A DNA stretch of 64,000 nucleotides. Origin: Allantophomopsis cytisporea. Its lineage: Eukaryota > Ascomycota > Leotiomycetes > Phacidiales > Phacidiaceae. The notes beneath the pieces were generated by a model that had not been told where the DNA came from, made no database searches, and saw only the letters and a program-made list of their open reading frames with translations. Each line of letters begins with the position of its first letter. Within the stretch, counting starts at the first letter, position 1. Positions 1-11,887 of the stretch are shown in pieces. The stretch covers positions 1,178,001 to 1,242,000 of the forward strand of contig CP103030.1 of the NCBI GenBank assembly GCA_024752435.1, given 5' to 3'. Made by a program: the position numbers and the translations under genes.

Positions 1-3000
1 TCTCTCTGAGCACCGGCATTTCTTCGTCTACTATCTCTTTGAGCACTGGTTCATCCGGAACAGCTACCACATCACCTCCGGTCGTGTTTAGTAGCTATAT
101 CTTTCCGAACGTCTCTACCGTAGCATTATCATCATCCTCAATATCCTCACTTGGCACGAGCGTCTCCTCTTCAACGATATCATTGAGCACTGGGTCTTCA
201 TCGAGCAGCAGCAGACTCTCGACCGGTGGGACGCTTGTATCTCCCACGAATGCTACACAATCGTCGAGCTCCACAATCTCCCTGAGCACCGGCATTTCTT
301 CGTCTACTGTGTCGTTGAGCACTGCATCGGGAACAGCTACCACATCATCTTTAATCATATACAGTAGTTATGTCTTTCCTAACATTTCTACCGTAGTGTC
401 ATCGTCAACATCCTCAATCGGCACAAGCGTTTCTCCGACTCTATCTCTAAGTACAGGCGTCTCCTCTTCAACCATATCTTTGAGTACTGGCGCATCGGGT
501 TCGTCCAGGACAGGGCCTACGGCTTCTTCGGTTTCGTCAAGTAGCTATATTTATTCAAACAGTTCCTCTCTTTTTGGATCTTCCTCGACGTTGTCGATTG
601 GTACAAGTATTTCTGGTAGTATTTCCCTGAGTACCGGAGCCTCTTCAATTATCCTTTCGTCCAGCCAAAGTGAGTCTGAATCCTCTTCCAGAACGACTAG
701 AGCCACAGGACCGGTCGCACCAGTCCGCACAACCACAAGGCTCTCCGGAACTGATGTGACAACAGCTTCAGCTACTACAGGTCCCGTTATATACCAGCCA
801 TACTACTTCCCTTCCTTGCCAATACTTTCGACTGATGTAGTTACACCGTCTGGCTATGTCCCTTCGCAATCTGCTTTATCAACTGGGGTTACGATACCAT
901 CAGGTTCGGTATTTAGCTCTTCTGTTGCTTCCAGTGTTCTCTCCAGTGGTGGGCCGTCGAGCTTCAGCAACACGACATCCCTTGGAGGAACAACTCGAAA
1001 TACAGCACCTGTTGCACCAATTCGTACTGTGACATCGGGAGTCGTGTCTCCTTCCCTCAGTACTGGACCATCAAGTGGAGGATCAATTGCCATTACAATG
1101 TCTAGCATCATCCTTAGTACTGGACCATCAAGTGTGGGATCGAGTATCGCTACCATCTCATCTATTTCAGGAACAACTCGTAACTCAGCACCAGTTGCGC
1201 CGGTCCGCACTACAACAGGACTTGGTGGAAATTCATCTGTTCTAGGTACAGTCACCTCAAGCGTACCGTCTGGTGTCCAAACTACTGTGTCACCACTCAC
1301 CTCGGCACTCGGGACCGCCTTCACTTCTGTTTCCATCACTTCGAGTATTTCCCAAAATTCCACTTTCAATCTAGAGTATGTCGTGCAACAGATTATCGCC
1401 AAATATGCGCCTTTTACCGTCGTTGGTGTTGCACAACTGATTGCGAGTGCCATCGAAGGGTATGTAATTACCCGGGTCATAACAGTCGAACAAGTCCCAC
1501 AAGTGCTGGGCATGCTTGCTCAACAAGGACTCCAGTTCAATACCGCTCTAGAGGTTCTCCTACAGTTGACGACTGTGCCACGACTCATCGCTGCACTCAT
1601 TTTGTATTTCGTCCAAGCAGGATATATCGCAATCCAAGACATAGGACAGATTCTCTCCTCCTTGATCACCATTATATCTCCCGCAGAAATTATCGAGGTA
1701 CTTACGCTTCTGGAAGATGTTCTGGGCAACATCATCACGATTCCGTCTCAGGTCACTTCATCTGTAGTATCATCAACTGTGCTTGCGAATGCCTCTTCTA
1801 CAGCACTAAGCGCTATCAGCAGTGCTAATTCTTTGATATCGAGCGTCCTGACTTCTGCGGAGTTGGCCTCTTCAAGTGCAAGCTCCGTCGCCCAATCGAT
1901 AATCTCAAGCGCTTCTTCAGTCATCGCAACCGCAACCGCGTCAACCGTTTTATCCAGCCAGCAGTCAATTATCAGCTCTGTCGTGAGCTCACTTGCATCT
2001 GTCGAGTCAGTTGTCTCTTCACAAGCTTCGGTCGGAATTTCTAGCGCTATAAATGTCCAGTCCAGCGCCGTTGCATCTTTGACTACCTTGGAAACCCAAT
2101 CCGTCATATTGCGAACAATCACTACAAACGTCGCAAGTGCATTTACTTCAGTATATACTTCAGCTTTTACAACTCAGTTCACCCAGCAGGGCACTGGCTT
2201 CACAACTGTCTTTGCTACAACGTTCCCGGTAACTACTTTCGGAGAAACTACTTTCACAATTGCTCCAGAAACTCCACTTGTTGCATCGACAACTGAGGCC
2301 CCTGGTACTGCTGTCACGGTTTCTCAAGCCCCAGCCGTATCTACTCCGGCATTTACCAGTGAAGTATCAGCCCTCACAGCAAATCAACAATCCGTAGTCA
2401 TATACATCCAGCAACGCATTATTGGCCTCAGCGTTACCAATAGGGATAGCTTAATCGCTTTTATCATACAATACGCGGTTCAAAATGGCATTATCCAGGT
2501 CACTGACATTTCAAACATTATTTCTGCACTGGCACTTGAGACCACAGAAGAAGTCGTGATATATACATACCTACAAACCGCTTTTGGAAGTACCGCCATC
2601 CAGCTTGCAGACTCTTCCAAAGTCGTCACCACAGCTTCTGGGCTGACATATGAGATCAAATACCTCACTAGTGGCCTCATCCTAGTCACCCTCCAGGTGG
2701 GAAATTCGTTCACGAGCTCGACACAAATCACAACGACCACGACGACGATTTTCAATGGTATCACAACAACAACAACTGTTGTTAGAAGTGTCAACTCCGT
2801 AGTTCTGTCCGTATACGGATCCACGATCCAATCACTCTATGGAAGCTTTGTCTACCTAACAAACAGCGGTGTGCAATTAACCAATTTCGTCTCATCAAGC
2901 TCAAGCATGTCAAGTTCTGCTTGTAATAGTGCATTTATCTTGCCATATGGCAAAGATTACGCGGCGTTGAACGCAGCCGCAATTGCCAATAAACCATTTT

Positions 3001-3020
3001 GCTACATTGGCCAATCGTGA
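1..3020 (+). CDS. Ser/Thr-rich repeat protein, 3' part (5' end outside window)
   Basis: The reading frame is open from base 3 to a TGA at 3018-3020, about 1005 residues, and no convincing start is present, so the gene begins upstream. The first third is almost pure Ser/Thr/Gly/Val with many copies of a short SLSTG motif separated by SS-rich stretches, and two longer repeated blocks around SSYIFPN/SSYVFPN and APVAPIRT/APVAPVRT. The middle (about 1370-1750) and the region about 2380-2600 encode hydrophobic helical segments without Ser bias; the end carries two Cys (NSAFILPYG and KPFCYIG). This composition is typical of secreted, O-mannosylated fungal wall or adhesin-like proteins, but I recognise no named domain. 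No GPI-type hydrophobic tail is seen. Secretion is inferred because the N-terminus is missing. Confidence 0.75.
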   Translation, partial: SLSTGISSSTISLSTGSSGTATTSPPVVFSSYIFPNVSTVALSSSSISSLGTSVSSSTISLSTGSSSSSSRLSTGGTLVSPTNATQSSSSTISLSTGISSSTVSLSTASGTATTSSLIIYSSYVFPNISTVVSSSTSSIGTSVSPTLSLSTGVSSSTISLSTGASGSSRTGPTASSVSSSSYIYSNSSSLFGSSSTLSIGTSISGSISLSTGASSIILSSSQSESESSSRTTRATGPVAPVRTTTRLSGTDVTTASATTGPVIYQPYYFPSLPILSTDVVTPSGYVPSQSALSTGVTIPSGSVFSSSVASSVLSSGGPSSFSNTTSLGGTTRNTAPVAPIRTVTSGVVSPSLSTGPSSGGSIAITMSSIILSTGPSSVGSSIATISSISGTTRNSAPVAPVRTTTGLGGNSSVLGTVTSSVPSGVQTTVSPLTSALGTAFTSVSITSSISQNSTFNLEYVVQQIIAKYAPFTVVGVAQLIASAIEGYVITRVITVEQVPQVLGMLAQQGLQFNTALEVLLQLTTVPRLIAALILYFVQAGYIAIQDIGQILSSLITIISPAEIIEVLTLLEDVLGNIITIPSQVTSSVVSSTVLANASSTALSAISSANSLISSVLTSAELASSSASSVAQSIISSASSVIATATASTVLSSQQSIISSVVSSLASVESVVSSQASVGISSAINVQSSAVASLTTLETQSVILRTITTNVASAFTSVYTSAFTTQFTQQGTGFTTVFATTFPVTTFGETTFTIAPETPLVASTTEAPGTAVTVSQAPAVSTPAFTSEVSALTANQQSVVIYIQQRIIGLSVTNRDSLIAFIIQYAVQNGIIQVTDISNIISALALETTEEVVIYTYLQTAFGSTAIQLADSSKVVTTASGLTYEIKYLTSGLILVTLQVGNSFTSSTQITTTTTTIFNGITTTTTVVRSVNSVVLSVYGSTIQSLYGSFVYLTNSGVQLTNFVSSSSSMSSSACNSAFILPYGKDYAALNAAAIANKPFCYIGQS

Positions 3021-5258
3021 TGACGGGGATGCACGGATGGTTCAACGAGAATGAATGATCACGAAATGTTCTTCATTTTGGAAACCGGGATCTTCTTCTT
3101 CTGCTTCTGCTTCCCCTTCTTGTTCTTCTTTTTTGTTTTCAACTTCTTCAACTTCTTCTTCTTCTTGCTTTTCGATTTCGGAAAGATTTGGGCTTTGAGT
3201 GTCCAATTAACCATGATAATGCTTTCATGTGTTTCAATCGAAATCCTTGGGTTTCTGATGAGGAGTTTTTGGTCCCTCTTGGGATAATATAGATGGCCTT
3301 GTTTTTTTGTCTTTTCTGATACTCCGTAGATTTGATTTAGTTAATTACAAGTATGTTTGGGTGTTGGCAAACTTATGTCTTTCGTATACCGTGAAGCTGA
3401 TGTAGGTTAATCGCGTAGACAATTGGAATTGAACGCTCGTTTAGAGTACTTTGCTTCAATACACGACCTTCACAGAAGGGAAAAACAATGGGCTTGTATA
3501 TCGCCGCCATGGTGATCAAGAAGCAGTAAGACCTTGTGGTATAACGCGATTTGATCATATCAGCTTGACACTTCATGACCGTTATAAACATATAATACCT
3601 TACACTTAGTATACTCTCAAATCACTAACCCTCGCTCTGAGCTGTGTTTTGTCGCGGAAATACTCTCTACTTGATAATCGACCGTGAATTAGGACAGTTT
3701 TCGAAGGTTCTGAAACGAGCGCAAGACTCGGCGGAATGAAATGCGGTGACATGCTGACACCCGCTAGATAAGGACTTGCGACTCATTAAATCTGAAGAGC
3801 ACATATACAAATACAAGCGGACTATAAGTCTGATTGTAATATTCTTCTATTATCAAAATATAAAAATAAAGACAAAAGCAAAAGAAGAAACCGAAAAAAA
3901 ACTAAAGATGGAGTACAATAAACTCTCATTTCTAAGTCACTGATCTTGCAACGAATTATTCGTTTGGTATCATTCCTCCACGCTCTCGGCTTTCCTCTCC
4001 ACGACTACTGATACCAATACCCTCATTTTGCAGATCATGCCCCATCAATGCATCAATATACATAGAGAAACTTCATAGATCTTCACGGCATTCGTATTCT
4101 CCGAACATCAGTAATACATAAATAGAAAACCATTCGAAATGTTCGTCTTGGCCGTGCACACTCCTCGCATAACAAGCTTTGTTGACAGCATGAAGCTTCT
4201 CTCATCACAATGACGCCTTCTTTTGCAAAACTCATCACCCAAAAGTCCACCAATCCATCATTCTACACAGCTTATTCGTCACTTGCGAGGTGTCAAAGCC
4301 TCTCCGGTCTGTCCTTGTGTTCTCTGCGACACGGAAGATGCCCCTTGGCGTCTGGAATTCTGAAATCGAATGCGTTTGAGCGTCCGTTTGATGACCCCGG
4401 TCGTTTTCCAAGTCGCGACACTCCACCACCCCAGACTCAAATCCCAAAACCCATCGATAACAGAGTCCGTGCCAGATTTTTTTTCGTCTCTCTTCACTGT
4501 TTGAGACTTCAAGGCCCGATCTTTGTAACGCGGGGTGCTTCTGCATTCTCATATCGTCTTGGCACTGCTCGATTTCTGGTTTATGGCTCTGGCGATGCTC
4601 AAGCAATACATGCTTATTTTGTGGATACAGATATCACTGGCTGTGAGGAGACCAGTGTCACAACTAAGCATTATTGACGTCTGGGCATCTCGGATATTTT
4701 ACAGATTCTAGTGGGTACTTATTGAGCTTGACCACTGCTTTTGTTCATATCTATAATTGTCCTGTAGCTCGGGCCCTGTCATTCATGCTACTGTTTGCGG
4801 AGGCGCTGAAGAAAGGTCTGTTTGTTGCTTTTCTATACAGCCCTCAAATGGATCGGCAGACAAACATGCCGATTCTCTTGGACTTCCTCTTCTAGGTATG
4901 CCACTCTTTCTGGCGCAGATCAGACGAGTCATGATTGAGGTTGAATATTTTACTATCAGATCGTTTCATCCTCGCAAGAAGCTTTTGACGTGATCACTGT
5001 GCTGAAGGTATAAGACTGTCTCCTTCTGCGTAAGTATTCTTCCTATCAAACCTTTCAGTTCCTTCAAGTTCTTGTACTGTCTTTCCATTGAATTCCATTC
5101 TTTACAAGAGGTATGTTCATGTCACACTACACTACTCCTAATACAATCAGTATTCAAGACAAGAACACTTACGTAGTAATAGCTGTGCTCTGTACTTGCC
5201 TTCTTTGATAGAACGCTTTCGATTCATAACCTTTTATTTATTCTATATATCCTTCACT
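3021..5258. other. intergenic region, low-complexity tracts only
   Basis: I see no supported gene here. A CTT/pyrimidine-rich tract lies at about 3090-3175 just after the Ser-rich gene and an A-rich tract at about 3850-3910. Overlapping ORFs on both strands at 4210-4677 have no recognisable content. The last 60 bases are the leader of the next gene. Confidence 0.6.
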
Positions 5259-6625
5259 ATGAAGAACTTCGGAGCTATTCTTGCTCTGTTGGCAACCTCA
5301 GCCACTTTCGTTGCTGGACGAGCAGTGCCAGCCGACAACTCTCTCGCAGCGCGAGCGGCTTTCCCATACCCGGATATTCACGAGATAGATGCTCGTGAAC
5401 CCAAGAAGAAGAACAAGGGTGCGGCTGCGGCTGCCGCGAATGGTACAGCTGCAGATACTGGAGCTGTCTCTGCAGCTGGAAACGCGACCGCTACTACTGG
5501 AAAGGCCGGCAAGGCCAGCAAAGCCGGTAAGGCTGGAAAGGTAAGTCGATACACATTTGATGCTCTGGGTTACTTGCTTACAATTCTTAGGCCGCTGCAA
5601 GCGATGCCACTGGTGCTGTAGCAGCTGCTTCTACTGGTAAAGCCACAAAGGCTGGAAAGAAGGGGGCTGCAAAGGTGAGAAAAATTCCTCCCCCATTTCC
5701 GTATGAGGGACTTGACGAGGCTTCTTACTCGAACTTTATTCCTTCAACTTGAGCACATCTCAAGCTGGCTCTTGTAATCATGAATCAAAACTGACCTTCT
5801 TAGGCTACTGCCGCCGCTAGTGCTGGGACCGCCAACTCTGACAGCGAACTTGACAGCATTATCTCCTCGCTGACAGGCATCGACCCATCTAAGCTCGGTC
5901 TCCGCTCCCCACGTTCCGTAGATGCTCGTAAGGTAAATATCTTCTTCCTTCCCACTCTCACAACATGTATATTGAATGCTCCACAGATTGCTAGCGGAAC
6001 AGCGACTACCAAGAACGCTGCCAAAGCTGGAAAGGGAGCCACGAAGGCAAAGGGAGGAAAGGGAGCTGCTAAAGCCACAGCTGCCGCACAGGTTTGTCCT
6101 CCGCCACTCTGTACTCTACCCAATACTAACCACAGACAGGCCGGTACTGCCTCTACCGCCAACACAGCTGCTAATGGCGAAAATGCTGCTGCAAGTGATG
6201 GTGCTACCGGTATCGCTGCCGCTGTAGGTCACCCCCAAGCCTTCTGCCAATCGCGAATTATGAATGAAGCTTACTGACTGATGACACCAGGCCGCCGCTC
6301 AATCCGCCGTCGCTGCTGCCGGCGAGGCACGCAAAATGCGCCGTGGCCTTCGCATCGAGCGCGATGAGCCGAGTCATCTTGCTGGGAGACACCACACTGC
6401 CGCACAGATCGCGGCTAAGAAGGGATCTGGTACCCAGGCCAACGCTGTATGTATCTCCTTGGTTTGCTTTGCTTTGGAAGGGTTTTATTTCTGGGGCTAG
6501 AATAGGGTTATTAGAATTGAGGCTGATTGCATTTTACGTAGGCTGCTACTACTGGATCCGCGAAGGCAAAGGGTGCTAAGGCTGGTAAGGCGACGAAGGC
6601 AGCAAATGCAGCGAAGGCAAACTGA
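5259..6625 (+). CDS. secreted Ala/Lys/Gly-rich protein with seven phase-0 exons
   Basis: Model: exons 5259-5540, 5591-5674, 5804-5932, 5987-6091, 6140-6223, 6291-6446 and 6542-6625, giving 307 residues. Each exon length is a multiple of three and every intron has GT-AG ends, so all junctions are phase 0. The start at 5259 was preferred over 5196 because it puts a clean signal peptide (MKNFGAILALLATSATFVAG) at the N-terminus. The mature protein is dominated by Ala, Lys, Gly and Thr in runs such as KAGKASKAGKAGK, a histone-H1-like tail composition. Two less repetitive islands occur: FPYPDIHEIDAREP early on, and a Ser/Asp/Leu segment ending SPRSVDARK in exon 3; another basic patch (ARKMRRGLRIERDE) lies in exon 6. 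No enzyme motif is seen. Three exons are exactly 84 nt, which suggests exon duplication. Function is unknown; a secreted cationic or wall-associated protein is only an inference. Confidence 0.7.
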
Positions 6626-8129
6626 GAGATCTGGGAGGATTGGACACTTTCAGGTAGAGAGTTAGATCGGTCATTAATGATATGAAGGTTATTGGATTTT
6701 ATATTCAGGTTTTGTGATTTTTTGTGAGGTCTAGAAATGTTGCTTCGTCGAACAGGTGGGTGCTGGTATACATCCTATCACAAACTTGCATTGTAATTGA
6801 AATACTATTGATGACTACTTGAAGATATGAGGCATATGATTTCAGAACAGAAGAAAAAAAAGGATTACGCATAACCTATTGCCCTTAATGGAACTTTCAG
6901 CCTTACAAAATCTGGAGATCAAAGACGTTAAGTTTTTATAAAGCCTTGAAGATAGGATTTCGGACTCGAAAAAGAAGAAAGAGGGACAAAATAGAAACGC
7001 TGGAGACGACAGTACAGAACCAAAATACGTCAAGTGGGTGTTAGAGAACTCGTACGGTTACTCCTTTGCCCATCCTATATTCACCATGACACTCTTGTCA
7101 TAGGCCAGTTGATGAAGGAGGATGGTGCTTTCACAGTAGCAGAATGAGTATTTCTCTACAGTAAGGACCGATAGCACAACAGCAGACAAATGGAAGGAGA
7201 GTTTCACAGCAAGTATGTATGTGACTGGCAAAAAAAATAAATAAATAAATAAATAAAAATTCCAGCAAAAAGAGCATGGGGCTACAGGAGTGTGTAAGAT
7301 GGTCAACGCAGTCGACTGACTATATCATGTCAGAACGGCCTGGTGAGGCTGAGGAGATGGACGTTGAGGTGAGACTGTCGCTCAAGGAGACAAGGGCGTT
7401 GGCTAAGCTTTTTCGGGAGCCTCCTAGGAATAAGCGTGGCATGATAGATACCCTTTGGTCTGGAGGAACATCCATGTCTCATACGTAAATGACAGGGGAG
7501 AAGTGAATGTCAACATGGTATGTCCTACGTAAGACGAGGATGCCAATTGGGGCTGCGCAGGAGAGCTGAGAGATCACGGGACTATACCGAGCTCCACTCC
7601 CAGTTCATTGCCCTTTTCCAGCAAGATGCCCCGAATGCAAATAGCTAGAATTGGAGAGCTCGGCTTTGTCACGTGATCAAACCGCCCGCGCGCTCTCGTT
7701 TCCTCATTGGGTTGCGCTGCCTCGCGGCATCCATGTTGTCGCACCGTTGTTATTCCCACCTGGGGCTGCTTGTACGATGTCTTTCACTTATTGGACTCTG
7801 ACTGAGGATCGTCAAGTCTTCTATGCCGTCAGCTGGCGAAGCGCGCTGCTGGAGTGGGGGTTTGATTGAGTTGTATCTTGCGATGCCATCGATATGTCCC
7901 TTTCCTGTGGGTCTAGGATGGCTAGTTGCGAGATATGAGGGTTCAATGAGAAGCTATATATACGGGTGTGTTGGGAGGTTGAAGGTCACGTCTTTTTCTC
8001 TTGTTTCTTATTCTCTGTTACAATCTCAATATCATCTTATCTTGCTTATGTGATTTTAGCTGCATATCATTCTACCAAGTCTGAATATATAGTCTACTTT
8101 TCTACTTTGAGCAGTACAAAGTATCGATT
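6626..8129. other. intergenic region with a TAAA microsatellite
   Basis: No supported gene. A short A-run followed by TAAA/AAAT repeats is at about 7230-7258. A TATATATA stretch at about 7955-7962 lies about 170 bases upstream of the next start codon and could be its TATA element. The small ORFs in this interval lack recognisable content. Confidence 0.55.
7230..7258. repeat. (TAAA)n microsatellite
   Basis: An A-run followed by about five tandem AAAT/TAAA units, read directly from the sequence. Confidence 0.8.
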
Positions 8130-9330
8130 ATGGTCATGCCTTTCCCGATCGCCAATATCGGTGAGCTTTACTCAAGAGATCTCTTCAACCACGGCAGCCA
8201 CACGAGCTCGAGCTCTTCTTCCCCAACGTGTCCTGCAAATCCCACAGGACCAGGCAAGTGCAGCTTTCAGATAATCAAGAAACAACTAGCTAATTTATTG
8301 ATGTAGCAATTGTGCCTATCACAAATAGCCTGACCTTTCACCAACTGGCCGAAATAATTGGCGGCGCCAGCACCGCCCTCGCAGCTCTTATTGTTCTCTT
8401 CCTCATCTTCCGGCACGCAACACACTATTCAGTCCCTGCAGAGCAACGACAAATAATCCGGGTGGTCTTCACAATTCCCGTATTCGCAGTTGTGTCGCTC
8501 TTATGCGTCATCTTCGAAGGTGCCTCAATCTATCTGACACCAATCCGTGATGTCTACGAGTCATTCGCCTTCGTGGCTATCTACCAGCTCATTTGTGCCT
8601 ACATCCATAGTGACGATGCAGAGCGCGCAGCTCTTTTGCAGGTCAATGGTCATGCGGGACTATATGCACGAGCCAACATCATGGTCTATCAATTCCCAGT
8701 TGTAATGATTATTGTCCTCGTTGCGACTGAGATCACAGAGGCTGTTGGCAAGTACTGCCTCGTGTCGAACAACGTGCATTTTGCGCATATTTGGGTAAGT
8801 CCTTTCCTCTCCCTCCTTTAGTTTTCCCTTGCACCTACTTCCTCACCAAAATGCTAATCTATGTCACACAGCTTGAAATAATCCGCATCATCTCTACAGT
8901 CCTTGCCTTCGTCTCCCTTCTCCGCTTCTATGGCGCCACGAAATCCGGCCTTAAGGGCCGTCGCGCAATGGCGAAGCTAGCCGCCTTCAAAGGCATCATC
9001 TTCCTAAATGTGGTGCAGACCGCCGTCTTCACCTTCCTCGCGTCTTCAGACGATCTCAATCCCACACAACACTTCTCCTATCTCGACCTCTCTGTTGGCT
9101 TACCTGCTCTTCTTGTTTGCCTTGAGATGCTGGTTTTTGCTGGCATCCATAGTATCGTGTACCGGGTTGGAGAGTATGAGATCCCTGCGGCAAGGAGGAG
9201 TGAGGAGGGATATGTGGAGCGTGGATATTGGGGATTCGCATATGCGATTTGGAGTGCGATTAATATCTCGGATATATTGGGAGGAATGGTTGGTGTTTTT
9301 GCACACTTGGGGCGAAGGATGAGGAGATAA
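8130..9330 (+). CDS. Ost-alpha/TMEM184 (DUF300) family multi-pass membrane protein
   Basis: Model: exons 8130-8253, 8307-8794 and 8872-9330, 356 residues. The family fit rests on seven hydrophobic segments and on characteristic short stretches: SVPAEQRQIIR before the second segment, then PVFAVVSLLCVIFEGASIY, IRDVYESFAFVAIYQL, and FKGIIFLNVVQTAVF near the C-terminal half. Family members are seven-helix membrane proteins related to vertebrate organic solute transporter alpha and TMEM184; fungal members sit in vacuolar or endosomal membranes and their substrates are mostly unknown. Residues 1-41 are Ser-rich and extramembrane. The first intron (8254-8306) only keeps the frame if the donor is GC (AG followed by GCAAGT); its 3' end has a TAAT branch region and TAG acceptor. 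The start at 8130 is the first ATG in frame; a second ATG two codons later is equally possible. Confidence 0.82.
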
Positions 9331-10447
9331 GGCGAGAGTTGAGGAGTAAACTAGTGGGGTGGGCTAGTGACTGCTTCTGGGCGAGGATTTCTGTTCTGCG
9401 TATTATGAGATGTGACGTGGTGGATATGCACGCGGTGTTGTTAGAGACGTTTGCTATCTAGCGTCGTGAGAGCGGGCTTGTCTCGATATATTATACATGG
9501 AAGATGTTAATTGTTACGAATATGATCGGATTATATTTACAAATATACCATAGCAATATATAGTTCTTGAATGATCTGATAGACAAGTGCATGCACCTTA
9601 CCAAGCTTTGAACAAATCCGGAGCAAATTAAGAGAGACTGAATTTTCCACACAGGCAATCGATAGGTAACGCTATGCTTGGTGAGGTCTGGGATTTCTCT
9701 CGCAATTTATGCTTCTGTGTTTAAATCGAACTCTAACTGGATGAATCAATGCTACATTCTTCTAGCTTAGCCACATTGGTGGAATCGAATCAAACACAAC
9801 TCGCAGTTCCAATAAACAAGAAGCACTAAAGAATCTTTAAATATTCATCAAGCCGAATTAAATCATCTTCCTAGCCACCCAAATTCACTGAGAAGGTACA
9901 CCACGCTAAATCAGGTTTATTCAACAGAACTCCTTCATACAAACTCTCTCTATCTGATTCTTTTTTAACACGACCGAAAAACCAAGAAGCCATAGTTCCT
10001 ACAATGACCTCATAAATAGCTATGAAATCTGTCGCATCCTCCTCCACTTGCTAAGAAAACGCAGCGGCGCATTCAAGCACTTGTGACAGCAGCCGTAGAG
10101 CTAGGCGCATGTTCCATACAATATCCAAATGCACCATTCGCCGTTGGATTCGGTTTCGGAGCAAGCATCCTAGCTGACGTTTCGCCGTTGAACCTGATGC
10201 CAACAATGGAGAGGTAATGATAGTAACTACCTCTTTTTCCGCATTCTGTTGTGGACACAGAACTCGAGGAAACAGTAGACACAGAGATGGAAATCGCACG
10301 TGTTTTGCCGGAGAGTGAGGTAATGAAGCTTCGGTAGTACAGCGGCAGCCAAGGTGGTTGAGGAGCCGTAGCAGCTGATTCGAAGACGGCAGTGTGTGTG
10401 GATTCACATTTTTCTGTTTTTTCGTAGGCTTGTGTAGAGGTCTGGGA
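9331..10447. other. intergenic region between convergent genes
   Basis: This holds the 3' ends of the DUF300 gene and the GH16 gene, which converge. AT-rich, nothing else recognisable; the minus-strand ORF at 10051-10527 overlaps the GH16 3' end in another frame and is not supported. Confidence 0.55.
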
Positions 10448-11887
10448 TCATGACGGGGATGAGATGAGGGTGAAGATTCCGTGGAAGGAAAGGGATAAGA
10501 CGCTGCCGATAAAGAAGATGGCGGCAATTGAGGGTGGGGCTATACTTGTCGCTTTGCTTACAGGGACGTAAGTTGAAGTCTCATTAGTGTAGCTTCTGGC
10601 TGGTTCGGAGGCGAAGGCGAGGGTCGCGGTTCCGGTTGCAGAAGCACCTGTTGTGGTGGCCGATCTGGACAATCCCATGCCTGGTGCATAGACAGAACTC
10701 TGGGGAATTGCAGAAGACAAGCTGGTGCTAGTGGTGGAAGCGAGAGTGGACGTGAAGACGTCTGGCTCAAGATCATAATATTTAACGCTGTTGATTGACC
10801 AATATGCGTCTTTGAAAACGGCTGGGTTATTTTGGACGTATTCCTCACACGTTGGTGCCAACTGACTGCAAGTCTCGTCATAAGCCCAATTAACTCCAGC
10901 ATAGTCGCCACAGAAAGTAGTGTCAAAGATGATGTTGTGGTCGTAGAAATGATCATCGATAGAGCAGTCACCTTGGAAGTTAGCAGTCGGTGTACCCCAA
11001 TTGGCTGGGTTTGGATTAGCCGTGCTGATATCGGCAGGGACTGAACCAGCTGGGAAAAACCAAACTCGGATGTAATCACTATTATGTTCGTTAGATATGC
11101 ATAGTGCCGAGTTTGGTCAATACTTACGAGGTCCATTGCATGGCATAGACTGAGCCGCCAGAGGAACCAGAGCTAATTTCATTGAAGCCGGAACCAAACG
11201 ATCTGCTATCCTCGTTGATAGATCCGCAACCTGTACCAGTGGCGTCACAGTCAGCAGTCTGGAATGCACCAGTCTGTCCGCTCCCAGTAATTGTGCAGCC
11301 ACTCGATCTATCAATAAGTCAGAAAATCTGTTGCTTGCAAGTGTTCTAAGCAATAACTGACGTGTGTAAACTCATCAAGTTTTGACTTTGACTGTTGTCG
11401 CCCTCCATAAAATCGATCTCTCCTCCGAGTGGCCAATCAGGACCCAGAGTCCAGTCTGATACATGTCAATATTCTCCCTCTCTTAACATCAAGTAATCCA
11501 CCTACGAGCTGGCCAGGTTCCACAAATACCACCAGGCATATGAGCAATATCCGAGATAACCAAGCCATGTGTGAAGTTCATCTTAGAAGCAATTCTCACG
11601 CTCTTTCTTCCTTCGACTGCGTTTTCGGTCCAGTAATCGACGCCCATATAAGCCGGCGCACCATCCGTAGCGACGATGAGACCCAGTGCCATGGCATCCT
11701 CCCAATCCACATACGTGACGTTTCCCTTGGTGGGGTCCTCCCACGCCCAAAAATCAAAGCCATCGAAGAAAGTTGATCCCGAATATTCTTTTTGAAGAAC
11801 ATATGTGCTGCCTGTGACAGCGGCGACCTGCGAAAAGAGTGGAGCAACAGCCACGGCGGCCACGACAATTTTAAAAAACGAAGACAT
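10448..11887 (-). CDS. secreted GH16 endo-beta-1,3(4)-glucanase, probable GPI anchor
   Basis: Model (minus): exons 11887-11506, 11455-11362, 11307-11128 and 11078-10448, 428 residues. A signal peptide covers about residues 1-23 (MSSFFKIVVAAVAVAPLFSQ). The body matches fungal GH16 laminarinase-like enzymes: FFDGFDFW, then HMPGGICGTWPA, then the catalytic GEIDFMEG at about residue 141, giving the family ExDxxE nucleophile and acid/base pair, then LHTSSGC. These enzymes cut beta-1,3 or mixed beta-1,3/1,4 glucan in fungal or plant walls. The C-terminal 100 residues are Ser/Thr-rich and end in a hydrophobic segment (about SIAPPSIAAIFFIGSVLSLS), as in GPI-anchored proteins. That points to a wall-remodelling enzyme held at the surface rather than a freely secreted one. 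The start is the ATG directly before the signal peptide; upstream in-frame sequence is leader. Confidence 0.9.

Noticed and set aside
854..2122. Long minus-strand frames inside the Ser-rich gene and similar frames opposite the PKS and Pds5 genes
   Set aside because: Antisense shadows caused by the codon composition of the sense genes.
4210..4677. 155-residue open frame on the plus strand, with a 123-residue frame opposite
   Set aside because: No recognisable motif, no splice partners, and open frames on both strands suggest composition rather than coding.
10051..10527. 158-residue minus-strand frame
   Set aside because: Overlaps the 3' end of the GH16 gene in a different frame; the GH16 frame is supported by family motifs.
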